Shown here piece after piece: positions 17,486-27,665 of a DNA stretch of 64,000 nt (the first letter of the stretch is position 1; the number at the start of each line of letters is the position of its first letter). The stretch comes from Mycobacterium gallinarum (GTDB taxonomy: Bacteria; Actinomycetota; Actinomycetes; Mycobacteriales; Mycobacteriaceae). Under the pieces are notes generated by a model. It ran no database searches and was not told the origin of the DNA. It worked only from the letters and a program-made list of their open reading frames with translations. Made by a program: the position numbers and the translations under genes. Location: NCBI RefSeq assembly GCF_010726765.1, contig NZ_AP022601.1:2728001-2792000 (forward strand), in the 5' to 3' direction.

Positions 17486-17507
17486 GTCAACTATGTAGAA
17501 TCGGCCC

Positions 17508-18128
17508 ATGCCCCGAACCTCGGACGCCCGTGGGCGCATCGTCACGACGGCCGCACGGCTGTTTCTCGAACGCAGCTACCAAGCTGTCGGGGTCGACGAA
17601 CTGTGCCAGGCCGCCGATGTGCGGAAAGGCAGCTTCTATCACTACTTCCCATCCAAGTCCGAACTCGCCAAAGCAGTCATCGACCTGCACGCCGAGGTCT
17701 TCGCGCGACGTTTGAAAGGCTCCCCCGCCGCGACGCCGGCGCAACGATTGCATGCGATCCCCGACGCGATCGGCAAGATTCAGACCGCGTTGGAAGCTCA
17801 GTTCGGGCGGGCGGTCGGCTGCCCGTTCGGGAACTTCGCCGCCGAACTATCGACCACCGACGACGACCTGAGAAAGCATCTCGCCGAGGTGCTTGGCGCG
17901 ATGGAGCGCCACCTCGCCCGGGCGTGCCACGATGCGGCCGATGCGGGCGTACTGCGCGAGGGCACCGACCCGGATCGGCTCGCGCACGCACTGCTGGCCC
18001 AGTACCAGGGAATCATCCTGCTCGCCAAGCTCAACGACTCCGGCGTCGAGGCGCTCGCGCCCGCACTGCACGACTTCATCGACGGCTACCTCGTCGATGC
18101 GCCCACTGCTGCCGGCACGCGATCCTGA
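17508..18128 (+). CDS. TetR/AcrR family transcriptional regulator
   Basis: A 206-residue TetR protein with N-terminal helix-turn-helix (RIVTTAARLFLERSYQ, then VDELCQAADVRKGSFYHYF) and a C-terminal domain of the type containing GCPFGNFAAELS, common in regulators of efflux and oxidoreductase genes. ATG 17508 follows the rearranged dehalogenase 5' region by about 20 bases, so its own promoter may have been altered by the inversion. Its 3' end overlaps the convergent MFS gene by 43 bases. It may control that efflux pump or the dehalogenase. Confidence 0.88.
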   Translation: MPRTSDARGRIVTTAARLFLERSYQAVGVDELCQAADVRKGSFYHYFPSKSELAKAVIDLHAEVFARRLKGSPAATPAQRLHAIPDAIGKIQTALEAQFGRAVGCPFGNFAAELSTTDDDLRKHLAEVLGAMERHLARACHDAADAGVLREGTDPDRLAHALLAQYQGIILLAKLNDSGVEALAPALHDFIDGYLVDAPTAAGTRS

Positions 18129-19546
18129 TCGGCATCGGTCAGCGGAATCATCGCCGCGAGGACGCCCGCGAGTATCGCCATTCCCGCTGCGATCAGCAGA
18201 CCGATACGAAACGCAGTCAACGACGGAAACTCCTGACCCGCAATGGAAATCGTCAACCCCGTCAAGACCGCACCGACCACGGCGCTCGAGATCGACGTTC
18301 CCAGCGCGCGCGCCAGCGCATTGATGCCATTCGCTGCGGCCGTCTCCGACATCGGCACCGCGGCGTTGATGAGTGCGGGCAACGACGAGTAGGCGAACCC
18401 CACGCCGACACTGACGAGAACGTTGAACAGGCACAGCTGCCATGCAGCGCCGAGCAACACCAACCCCGCCAGGTACGAACCGGCGATGATCGCGCAGCCG
18501 AGCGTCAGCGTGAACCTCGGCCCTCGGGCGGCGGCGATCCTGGACGCGACCGGCGAGGCCACCATCATGGCCAGGCCGCCCGGTGCCAGCCACAGCCCCG
18601 CTTCGACCATGGAGAGCCCCAGCCCGTAGCCGGTGGCGACGGGCAACTCGAGTACCTGCGGGCCGATCAACGCGAGCGCGAACATCGCGAAACCGACCGC
18701 CACCGAAGCGACATTCGTCATCAGCACCGGCCGCTTGATCGTCGTCCGCAGGTCGACCATGGGCGAGTCGATGCGCAGTTGCCACCACCCGAACATCGCG
18801 AAAATGACCATCGATGCGGCGAACATTGCGAGCGTGGTGGCGCTTCCCCAGCCCCAACTGCCGCCCTTGGATATTCCGAGCAACAGCGTCACCAGACCGG
18901 CCGCAAGGCCGAGCGCGCCGAGCGGATCGAGTCGGTCGGACGACGCCGCCGCCGGAATTCGCGGTACCAGCACAGCGAACAGAACTCCGGACATCGCGCC
19001 CAACATCGCCGCGAACCAGAACACCGCGTGCCAGTCGAAGTGATCGGCGATGATCGCCGCCAATGGCAATCCGAGTGCCCCACCCACGCCGAGCGATGCG
19101 CTCATCAATCCCATTGCGGTGCCGACGCGGTGGGCGGGTACGCACGTCCGCAGCACGCTGATTCCGAGCGGGACGATGGGCACACCGAAGCCCTGCAGCG
19201 CGCGGCCGATGACCACCGGTATCCACGCGCTCGTCGACGCCGCGATCAGTGAGCCGACGGTCATCAGGATCGCGCAGGCGATCAGCAGGCGTTTGGGGCC
19301 GTACATGTCGCCGAGCCTGCCGACCACCGGTGTCGCCACGGCCGCGACGAGCAGCGTCGCCGTGATCACCCACGACGCATTGGACGCGTTGGTGTTGAGC
19401 AGCTTCGGCAGCTCGGGAATCAGCGGGATCACCAACGTCTGCATCAACGACATGCAGGTCCCGGTTGTCGCCAGCACAGCGACCACGACGGCGGGATGAC
19501 GAGTGCGCCCGACGTCGCCGAAACCCGGCGTAGTGAGGCGGCGCAT
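18086..19546 (-). CDS. MFS drug-efflux transporter (DHA2, 14-helix type)
   Basis: A 486-residue transporter with about 14 hydrophobic helices. Motif A appears as GRLGDMYGPKRLL after helix 2, motif C-like glycines as GLMSASLGVGGALGLPLAAIIAD in helix 5, and a late GINALARALGTSISSAVVG helix. These mark the EmrB/QacA proton-antiport drug exporters. It lies tail-to-tail with, and partly overlaps, the TetR gene. Substrates cannot be inferred. Confidence 0.88.
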   Translation of the reverse strand: MRRLTTPGFGDVGRTRHPAVVVAVLATTGTCMSLMQTLVIPLIPELPKLLNTNASNASWVITATLLVAAVATPVVGRLGDMYGPKRLLIACAILMTVGSLIAASTSAWIPVVIGRALQGFGVPIVPLGISVLRTCVPAHRVGTAMGLMSASLGVGGALGLPLAAIIADHFDWHAVFWFAAMLGAMSGVLFAVLVPRIPAAASSDRLDPLGALGLAAGLVTLLLGISKGGSWGWGSATTLAMFAASMVIFAMFGWWQLRIDSPMVDLRTTIKRPVLMTNVASVAVGFAMFALALIGPQVLELPVATGYGLGLSMVEAGLWLAPGGLAMMVASPVASRIAAARGPRFTLTLGCAIIAGSYLAGLVLLGAAWQLCLFNVLVSVGVGFAYSSLPALINAAVPMSETAAANGINALARALGTSISSAVVGAVLTGLTISIAGQEFPSLTAFRIGLLIAAGMAILAGVLAAMIPLTDADQDRVPAAVGASTR

Positions 19547-19593
19547 CTCCGGGATGCTACCGATTAGGCTGGCTATACAAAATTTGCGTGCGC

Positions 19594-20208
19594 CTAGCCG
19601 GCCAACTCCCGCAGCGCCGGCACCAACAGCGCCAAGGCCCGACCGCGGTGCGACGCCGCATCCTTCTCGGCGGGACTGAGCTCCGCTGCCGTGCGATCCG
19701 ATCCCGACGGCAGGAACACCGGGTCGTAGCCGAATCCGCCGTCACCGCGCGGTTCCCGCACAATGCTGCCCGGCCACTCACCGCGCACCACGGTTTCCCC
19801 TGCACGAGAAACCAATGCACACGCCGATACGAATGCGGCCCCGCGCCGCCCGTCCGGCACATCCCCCAATTGCGCCAACAACAGCGCGGTATTGGCTCGA
19901 TCCTTTTCGGCGGCATCGCCGGCCACGCCCGACCACCGCGCGGACAGCACACCCGGCATTCCGTTCAGCGCCGCCACCTCGAGTCCCGAATCGTCGGCCA
20001 CCGATGCCAACCCCGTCGCGCGATATGCGTCGCGCGCCTTGGCCAACGCGTTCTCCTCGAACGTCGCGCCCGTCTCCGGCGCTTCGTCGAACGGGTCGAC
20101 ATCCTCCAGCGACAGCAGCGTCAAACCCGAAACCCCCGCGGCGTCGAGGACGCGGTGCAGCTCCGCCAGCTTCTTCTGATTACGGCTCGCAACAAGCACT
20201 TCGGCCAC
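19594..20208 (-). CDS. rdgB: RdgB/Ham1 XTP/dITP pyrophosphatase
   Basis: A 204-residue non-canonical purine NTP pyrophosphatase that cleans dITP, XTP and ITP from the nucleotide pool. Family motifs are SRNQKKLAEL at the N-terminus, TFEENALAKA, VADDSGLEV (metal-binding Asp pair), GFGYDPVFLP and the C-terminal SHRGRAL. It is the equivalent of M. tuberculosis Rv1341 and keeps its place beside rph, but here a small plus-strand gene (20340-20585) separates them. Confidence 0.95.
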   Translation of the reverse strand: MAEVLVASRNQKKLAELHRVLDAAGVSGLTLLSLEDVDPFDEAPETGATFEENALAKARDAYRATGLASVADDSGLEVAALNGMPGVLSARWSGVAGDAAEKDRANTALLLAQLGDVPDGRRGAAFVSACALVSRAGETVVRGEWPGSIVREPRGDGGFGYDPVFLPSGSDRTAAELSPAEKDAASHRGRALALLVPALRELAG

Positions 20209-20339
20209 CGGTCAACGGTAGACGGTCACTGGTTTGTGACACCGCTAACAATCTGCTTGCAACAGCTAGCGCAAGGGGTACCGCTAGTGCGTTACGACAC
20301 CGACAACACGGTCGGTCGTCAATGAGCGGAGGGGAAACA

Positions 20340-20585
20340 ATGGCAGAGAACAACAGCGGTCCCATCGAGGCAGTCCGCGGAATCGTTTCCGGTGCGATCG
20401 GCTTCACCAAGCAGGTCATCGGGCTGATCTTGAACCAGAGCAGTCTTCAGGAAGAGGGTCGCGCCCAGGTCGAGAAGGCCTCACATCAGCTCGACGCAGC
20501 TCGGGCTGAGGCCGAAGCCGAAACGGCTCGCGCCGAGGCCAAGGCACAGGAGACGCGCCAGAAGGCCGCCGCCAACTCCAAGTAA
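20340..20585 (+). CDS. Small CsbD-like / microaggregate-binding-type protein
   Basis: An 81-residue protein beginning at ATG 20340 behind a strong GGAGGGG Shine-Dalgarno. The first half resembles CsbD-type stress proteins (GFTKQVIGLILNQSSLQEEG), and the second half is a highly charged Ala/Glu/Lys coiled-coil tail (residues about 45-81). No signal peptide or cysteine. It is inserted between rdgB and rph on the opposite strand and followed by its own GC-rich terminator. CsbD proteins are general-stress induced, but I see no clear SigF promoter here. Confidence 0.72.
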   Translation: MAENNSGPIEAVRGIVSGAIGFTKQVIGLILNQSSLQEEGRAQVEKASHQLDAARAEAEAETARAEAKAQETRQKAAANSK

Positions 20586-20596
20586 TAGGTGATCGA

Positions 20597-20629
20597 GACA
20601 CCCTCGGCCCCATCCGGGCCGGGGGTGTC
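20597..20629 (+). terminator. GC-rich hairpin terminator of the CsbD-like gene
   Basis: Eleven bases after the stop codon, GACACCC-t-CGGCCC pairs with GGGCCG-g-GGGTGTC across a short loop (catcc). The stem is about 13 bp and GC-rich, with no T-run behind it, as is usual for mycobacterial intrinsic terminators. It would also stop transcripts from the opposite direction (rph into rdgB). Confidence 0.7.
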
Positions 20630-20724
20630 GCGGTCCTGTGGCACTAGCGGGTCGCTAGCACGTACCTGGTGCAAGTAATCAACCCGGTAAGCGCGCTAGG
20701 GAGTCGCGCGAACCCTGGCTTTCG

Positions 20725-21507
20725 TCAGCTTCCGAACGCTTTCTTCGCGGGCTCGGCCGACTCGGGCAAATCTCCGGGATAGGGAAACTCGAGTGCCTCG
20801 CGCTGGATCACGAAGATCTGCTCACAGGCAGCCATCGCGGCGTCCAGCATCTTGTCCAGCGTCGAACGCGGGAACGTCGCGCCTTCGCCGGTGCCCTGGA
20901 TCTCCACGAGCGTCCCGGTGTCGGTGGCGACGACGTTCATGTCGACCTCGGCGCGCGAGTCTTCCGTGTAGGGCAGGTCGACGCGGACGCGGCCGTCGAC
21001 CACCCCGACACTGACCGCCGCGATCGCACACGACAACGGCCGCGGATCCGACAGCTTGCCCCCGGCACCGAGGTACGTCACCGCATCGGCCAGCGCGACG
21101 TACGCCCCGGTGATCGCCGCGGTGCGGGTGCCGCCGTCGGCCTGCAACACATCGCAGTCGATCGCGATGGTGTTCTCGCCGAGCGCACCCAGGTCGATGC
21201 ATGCGCGTAGCGACCGCCCGACGAGCCGGCTGATCTCCTGCGTACGGCCCCCGACACGGCCCTTGACCGACTCACGGTCGGAACGGTCGTGGGTGGCGGC
21301 AGGCAGCATCGCGTACTCGGCGGTCAGCCAGCCCTGTCCCGAACCCTTACGCCAGCGCGGCACACCTTCGGTGACGCTCGCCGTGCACATGACCCGGGTC
21401 TGGCCGAACTCGACCAGCACCGAGCCGGCGGGATGAGTGGTGAAACCGCGGGTGATGCGAACCGGTCGCAGCTCGTCGTCAAGCCGACCATCTTCTCGTC
21501 TGGACAC
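20725..21507 (-). CDS. rph: Ribonuclease PH
   Basis: A 260-residue phosphorolytic 3'-5' exoribonuclease that trims tRNA 3' ends. Family blocks are [62 protein letters not shown] and the C-terminal [13 protein letters not shown]. The phosphate-binding Arg residues (in [10 protein letters not shown] and GGTRTAA) are present. It starts with GTG 21507 and matches Rv1340 (rphA). It probably belongs to the minus-strand murI-Rv1339-rph series. Confidence 0.95.
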   Translation of the reverse strand: MSRREDGRLDDELRPVRITRGFTTHPAGSVLVEFGQTRVMCTASVTEGVPRWRKGSGQGWLTAEYAMLPAATHDRSDRESVKGRVGGRTQEISRLVGRSLRACIDLGALGENTIAIDCDVLQADGGTRTAAITGAYVALADAVTYLGAGGKLSDPRPLSCAIAAVSVGVVDGRVRVDLPYTEDSRAEVDMNVVATDTGTLVEIQGTGEGATFPRSTLDKMLDAAMAACEQIFVIQREALEFPYPGDLPESAEPAKKAFGS

Positions 21508-21565
21508 GGGCCAACCCTATCGGGTGGGCCCGACGCGCCTCGCCGGCTGAGCCGGCAGTCCGGCC

Positions 21566-22340
21566 TCAGGACTTGGCGACCTCGAACGACTCACCGCACA
21601 CCACGGCGTGCACCGGACCGTCGAACTCGGCCTTGGCCTCGCTGATGACATCCTCACGGGACGTCCAGGGCGGGATGTGTGTCAGCAGCAGTTCGCCGAC
21701 GCCCGCATTGGCGGCGGCCCGGCCGGCTTCTGTTCCCGACAGGTGCAGCCTCGGGGGCCGCTCCGGGGAATGCGTCCACGACGCCTCGCACAGAAACACG
21801 TCGGCTCCGCGGGCGAGGTCGATCAGCGCATCGCAGTAGCCGGTGTCACCGCTATAGACCAACGTGGCACCCGTCGGGTCGGTGATCCGGAATCCGTAAG
21901 ACTCAGTGGGATGGCAGACGAGGCGAGGCACGACGTTGAGCGCCCCGAGATCTACCGCGCGGTTGTCCACCCAGTGCCGGATATCGAAGATGTCGGAGAA
22001 GTCGTCGATCTCCCCGCCCTCGGGCGATGACGCGGCGCCCAACCGAGCCCAGGTATTGGCCGGCCCGTACATCACGCCGCGCTCCTGCGCAGGCGACGGG
22101 TGATAGCGCCGCCACACGAACAGGCCCGGGAGGTCAAGACAATGGTCGGCGTGCAGATGCGAGAGGAGTACGTATACGGAGTTCGGGTCCGCGTACCGCT
22201 GCAGCGCGCCGAGCAACGCCGCCACCGAAATCGAGGACTAGCGGTGGGGTGTCCGGAGCGGTGACCAGGTAGCCGGACGCTGGCGAATCAGGCCCGACAA
22301 CACTGCCGGAGCAACCGAGTACGGTGATTCGCACACTCAC
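21566..22340 (-). pseudogene. Rv1339-like metallo-beta-lactamase-fold phosphodiesterase, frameshifted
   Basis: Two reading frames together encode one protein like M. tuberculosis Rv1339, described as an atypical cAMP phosphodiesterase. From GTG 22340 the first frame gives VSVRITVLGCSGSVVGPDSP and on to LVLDFGGGV, then derails. From about 22213 the other frame gives LGALQRYADP, the metal motif SHLHADHCLD, HPTESYGFRI, SGDTGYCD, HLSGTEAG and LLTHIPPWTSREDV to the end. The frames join if one T of GTTG (plus-strand 22214-22217, caac) is removed, giving GGGVLGALQ as in Rv1339. So there is a one-base insertion, or a sequencing error. A GTG at 22225 could restart translation but would lack the first beta strands. 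Confidence 0.85.
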
Positions 22341-22398
22341 TAGCTTGCCATGCCCACCATCCGCAAGACGAAAACATCGCTGGTTTGCGTGACCGAAT

Positions 22399-23228
22399 TC
22401 ATTTTTGGACTTTGACAGTGTGCTGAACAGGGCGAACACCGTCGATTGTCGGGCCCAGGAACCGACCCGCGAGTGTGGTGAACGCCTCAGGATCGCCGGT
22501 CGCCTCGAAACGACGGCGAACCGCAGGCCCCGCGTCTCCCGGATGCGGATGGAGCAAATCTGATTGGCTGAGTACGCGCAGCAAGTCCTTGGCGGTCTCC
22601 TCGGCGCTGGACACCAGTGTCACGTGCTCGCCCATCGCGAGTTGGATCAGACCCGACAGCATCGGGTAGTGCGTGCACCCCAGCACCAGCGTGTCCACCT
22701 CAGCGCGCTGGAGGGGCTCGAGATACCCCTCCGCGAGGCCGAGCACTTGGCGTCCACTCGTCACTCCCCGCTCGACGAAGTCGACGAACCGAGGACACGC
22801 CACCCCGATGACCTCAGTGTCGCGGGCCGCCGCGAACGCGTCGTGGTAGGCCCCCGACGCGATGGTTGCCTCCGTGCCGATGACGCCGATGCGGCCGTTG
22901 CGGGTGGCGGCCACGGCACGACGGACGGCGGGCAGGATCACCTCGACCACGGGCACGGGCGCGTAGCGCTCCCGGGCGTCGCGCAGGCACGCCGACGACG
23001 CCGTATTGCACGCGATCACAAGCGCTTTGACACCGCGGGACACCAGATCGTCGCCGATCGCCAGCGCATGCCCGCGGATTTCCGGAATGGTGAGCGGACC
23101 GTAGGGACCGTTGGCGGTGTCCCCTACGTAGATGATGTCTTCGTCCGGTAGCTGGTCGATGATCGCGCGGGCGACCGTCAGCCCGCCGACACCGGAGTCG
23201 AAGATCCCGACGGGCGCAGTTGCAGAAC

Positions 23229-23232
<4 letters not shown>
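22399..23232 (-). CDS. murI: Glutamate racemase
   Basis: A 277-residue cofactor-independent racemase making D-glutamate for peptidoglycan. The two catalytic cysteines are C75 (ACNTAS) and C186 (GCTHYP), and the substrate loops [10 protein letters not shown] and DTANGPYG are intact. Equivalent to Rv1338. It overlaps the rhomboid gene by 4 bases and precedes the Rv1339-like gene. In mycobacteria MurI also binds DNA gyrase; nothing here confirms or excludes that. Confidence 0.96.
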
Positions 23233-24889
<1,657 letters not shown>

Positions 24890-25171
24890 TCAACCACCTG
24901 CGACGGCGGGCAAGATCGTCACCGAGTCGCCGTCGGAGATCGCGGTGTCCAGCCCTCCGGAGAACCGCACGTCCTCGTCGTTGACGTAGATGTTGACGAA
25001 CCGGTTCAGCTTGCCGGGGTTGGCACTGTCCATCAGGCGATCGGAGATGCCCGAGTAGTTCGCCTCGAGATCGCTGATCACCGCACTCAGGGTCGCACCG
25101 TCGGCAGCGACGCGCTTCTCGCCGCCGGTATGGGTGCGCAGGATGGTCGGGATCGACACGGTGACAGACAT
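24890..25171 (-). CDS. cysO: Sulfur carrier protein CysO
   Basis: A 93-residue beta-grasp (ubiquitin-like/ThiS-MoaD type) protein ending in the required Gly-Gly (AVAGG). The C-terminal glycine is converted to a thiocarboxylate that donates sulfur to CysM; the resulting CysO-cysteine adduct is cleaved by Mec. The stop codon directly abuts the cysM start and mec lies 24 bases upstream. Equivalent to Rv1335. Confidence 0.95.
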   Translation of the reverse strand: MSVTVSIPTILRTHTGGEKRVAADGATLSAVISDLEANYSGISDRLMDSANPGKLNRFVNIYVNDEDVRFSGGLDTAISDGDSVTILPAVAGG

Positions 25172-25195
25172 GGGCCGGTCACTCCTTTCAGAGTT

Positions 25196-25609
25196 CTAGT
25201 ACTGCTCGACGATCTTGACGGGTTCCTCGGTGACGACGCCGTCGAGGATGCGGTAGCTGCGCAGCTCGTGCTCGTCGGGGTCGCGCGTCGACACTAGGAC
25301 GTAGTGGGCGTCCGGTTCGGACGCATAGGAGATGTCGGTGCGGCTCGGGTACGCCTCCGTGGCGGTATGCGAGTGGTAGATGATGACCGGCGCCTCGTCG
25401 GCCTCGTCCATCGCGCGCCACACCTTGAGCTGCTCGCCGGAGTCGAACCGGTAGAAGGTCGGCGAACGCTCCGCGTTGGTCATCGCGATGAACCGCTCCG
25501 GGCGATCGGACCCCTCCGGTCCCGCGATCACTCCGCACGCTTCGTCGGGGTGGTCAGCGCGGGCGTGGGCGACCATGGCATCGACCAGATCCGCTCGGAT
25601 CACCAGCAC
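25196..25609 (-). CDS. mec: CysO-cysteine peptidase Mec (JAMM metalloprotease)
   Basis: A 137-residue JAB1/MPN/Mov34 metalloenzyme that releases cysteine from CysO. The zinc motif HxH-x10-D is seen in HSHTATEAYPSRTD, and the upstream Glu is in ADHPDEACGVIAG. It starts with GTG 25609, 13 bases after the Rv1333-like stop, and belongs to the clpS-to-murI minus-strand series. Equivalent to Rv1334. Confidence 0.95.
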   Translation of the reverse strand: MLVIRADLVDAMVAHARADHPDEACGVIAGPEGSDRPERFIAMTNAERSPTFYRFDSGEQLKVWRAMDEADEAPVIIYHSHTATEAYPSRTDISYASEPDAHYVLVSTRDPDEHELRSYRILDGVVTEEPVKIVEQY

Positions 25610-25622
25610 GGTAAAAAGCCTC

Positions 25623-26648
25623 TCATTCGAATGCTCCGGGCAACATGTCCCGGTACGTCGGTATTCCGGCGACCGACTCGGCTGCCAGCACGCCGACCAG
25701 CACCGCGCGAGCCAGGCAGTCCGCCGCGGCCGCCCCGAGCGCGGTGATCAGGGGCACCTCCGGCGACATCGACGCGGGTGTCGCCGGATCGGGCGGTACC
25801 TCGATGGCTCCGGTGGCCAGCGCAAACACCGTATCTCCATCGAGCGGGGTGTGACACGGCCGGATGGTGCGAGCCAGGCCGTCCTGGGCGGCGACGGCCA
25901 TCCGGCGGCACCCCGCCTTGCTGAGGACCGCGTCGGTCGCGACCACGGCGATGGTGGTGTTGAGCGGGCTGAGCTCGGAGTGGCGGTCGGCGTATGCCGC
26001 GATCTGATCAGCCGGCGGGGACACCAGACCGAACTCCTCGATCTGGTCGGCGAGCCACGGCAGCCCGGTCGCGGGATCCACGGCGTCACCGGCGGCGTTG
26101 ACGACCACGATCGCTCCTACCGTCGCACCGGACTCGAGCGTCACCGATGCGGTGCCGACACCACCTTTGAGCACCCCGACGCGTGCCCCTACGCCGGCGC
26201 CGACGGTGCCGATGGCCACGTCGGTACCCGCGCTCTCGGCGGCGGCGCGACCGAACTCGGCGTTCGGCCGGCACTTCCAGCCGCCGACCGGAAGATCAAA
26301 AATCACTGCGGACGGAACGATGGGTACGACGCCGCCCTCGATCGCCACCCCGCGATCCTGCCCCTCCAGCCACTCCATCACCCCGTGCGCCGCAGCCAAT
26401 CCGAACGCGCTGCCACCACTGAGCACGATGGCATCGACGTGACGCACCGAGTTGATGGGATCGAGCAGATCGGTCTCGCGGGTGCCGGGTGCACCACCGC
26501 GGCAGTCGACGGCACCGATGGTTCCCGGCGGTGTCAGAACGACAGTTGTTCCAGTGGCCCACCCCGAACCGAGGTTCGCATCGGAATCGATTTTGTGGTG
26601 ATGGCCGACGCGAATTCCGGCGACATCCGTGATCGCACCCATGGTCAT
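25623..26648 (-). CDS. P1 family peptidase (DmpA-like, Rv1333-like)
   Basis: A 341-residue Ntn-fold hydrolase of the DmpA/P1 family, which self-cleaves before a Ser/Thr nucleophile. Visible blocks are TDVAGIRVGHH at the N-terminus, VLSGGSAFGLAAAHGVM, GATVGAIVVVNAAGD, and the processing site LSPLNTTIAVVATDA with the Asn-Thr scissile position. ATG 26648 overlaps the DUF2017 stop as ATGA, so that start is preferred. DmpA relatives are aminopeptidases or amidases; Rv1333 lies at the same spot in M. tuberculosis beside mec. Confidence 0.9.
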   Translation of the reverse strand: MTMGAITDVAGIRVGHHHKIDSDANLGSGWATGTTVVLTPPGTIGAVDCRGGAPGTRETDLLDPINSVRHVDAIVLSGGSAFGLAAAHGVMEWLEGQDRGVAIEGGVVPIVPSAVIFDLPVGGWKCRPNAEFGRAAAESAGTDVAIGTVGAGVGARVGVLKGGVGTASVTLESGATVGAIVVVNAAGDAVDPATGLPWLADQIEEFGLVSPPADQIAAYADRHSELSPLNTTIAVVATDAVLSKAGCRRMAVAAQDGLARTIRPCHTPLDGDTVFALATGAIEVPPDPATPASMSPEVPLITALGAAAADCLARAVLVGVLAAESVAGIPTYRDMLPGAFE

Positions 26649-27226
26649 GACCTGCCCATGATTCCGAGCACCAGATACTCCTGCAGCACCGTCAGCCACT
26701 GATACACGTCGAGATGTCCCGCCATCGGATGTTCAGGCGGCAGTTCGCCAGGGCCATCCTGCGCGACGCCGAGCATGGTGCCTAGTGCGAGCCGCATGTC
26801 GTTGACCGCGGCCGCCCAGGCGTGAGCGTCATCTTCGCTGAGTTCGAACTTGCCGCCGTGTTGCGGCACCGTGTCCAACAATCGTTGTGCCGCTTCACGT
26901 TTGGCTTCGATGATCGCCGGTTCGTGCAGGCTGCGCAGCGCACTGTTGAGACTCTCGGCGGGGCCGGAGCCGGCCGGATGATCGGTTTGCGGTCGGAAGA
27001 AGTCCGGTAGCAGCCGCTTCATCGTCTCATCCTGCGGAGGCGACGAGTGGCCGGTCCGCATTCCGGTTATCTCTTCGAGTTCATCAGCGGGAGAGGACGA
27101 TTCGCGGTCGTCGAGCATTCCGACCATCGACGTCGCCAGGTTCTGCAGCAGCGACACCTCGTGAGCGGCCAGGGCCGATCGGAAGCGCGGGCCGTCGGCG
27201 GTGTCGACCCGTTTCCATTTGCGCAC
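26645..27226 (-). CDS. DUF2017 protein (Rv1332-like)
   Basis: A 193-residue actinobacterial DUF2017 protein, all helical and acidic, with N-terminal EVSLLQNLATSMVGML and C-terminal VYQWLTVLQEYLVLGIM as the conserved blocks. M. tuberculosis Rv1332 is listed as a putative transcriptional regulator, but no helix-turn-helix is evident here. It always follows clpS and so may work with ClpS/ClpC-dependent proteolysis; that is inference from position. Confidence 0.88.
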   Translation of the reverse strand: MRKWKRVDTADGPRFRSALAAHEVSLLQNLATSMVGMLDDRESSSPADELEEITGMRTGHSSPPQDETMKRLLPDFFRPQTDHPAGSGPAESLNSALRSLHEPAIIEAKREAAQRLLDTVPQHGGKFELSEDDAHAWAAAVNDMRLALGTMLGVAQDGPGELPPEHPMAGHLDVYQWLTVLQEYLVLGIMGRS

Positions 27227-27233
27227 AGTCGGA

Positions 27234-27536
27234 TCAGCGGTCCTGCTGCAGGGTCGCCCACAGGCCCGCGGCGTGCAGCTTGGACACGTCGACCTCCATC
27301 GACTCCCGGCTGCCCGCCGACACCACGGCCTTACCCTCGGTGTGCACCTGCATCATGAGCTTGGTCGCGTGCGGCTCGGTGTAGCCGAAGAGCTTCTGGA
27401 AGACGTACGTCACGTATGTCATCAGATTGACCGGGTCGTCCCAGACCAGGGTCACCCACGGGCTATCCGTCGCATCGAGAGTGGCGACGTCCCGTTCCTC
27501 GCGAGTTCCCGGTCGGGCCTTCGCCGGCGTAACCAT
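27234..27536 (-). CDS. clpS: ATP-dependent Clp protease adaptor ClpS
   Basis: A 100-residue N-degron adaptor that delivers substrates to ClpC/ClpP. The N-terminal tail is disordered, then the core reads [25 protein letters not shown] with the residues that line the N-degron pocket (DDPVN, then MTYV), followed by [14 protein letters not shown]. Starts at ATG 27536. It is the first gene of the long minus-strand series and is divergent from pncB, 129 bases away. Equivalent to Rv1331. Confidence 0.95.
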   Translation of the reverse strand: MVTPAKARPGTREERDVATLDATDSPWVTLVWDDPVNLMTYVTYVFQKLFGYTEPHATKLMMQVHTEGKAVVSAGSRESMEVDVSKLHAAGLWATLQQDR

Positions 27537-27665
27537 GTGGACAAGGATAGCGAGACAGTCGGGTCATGCGTCCGCCGGATCGTGCTGATCGCACCGGGGG
27601 GCCGCAACACGCGTGCCCGACCATTTGAGTCGAGGCAGCGGCCGCCCAGCCGATACGGTTGCGGT

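Noticed and set aside
17285-19252. A 655-codon plus-strand open frame
   Set aside because: It runs antisense through the MFS gene and across TetR in another frame, with Arg/His-rich composition and no domain; a high-GC shadow.
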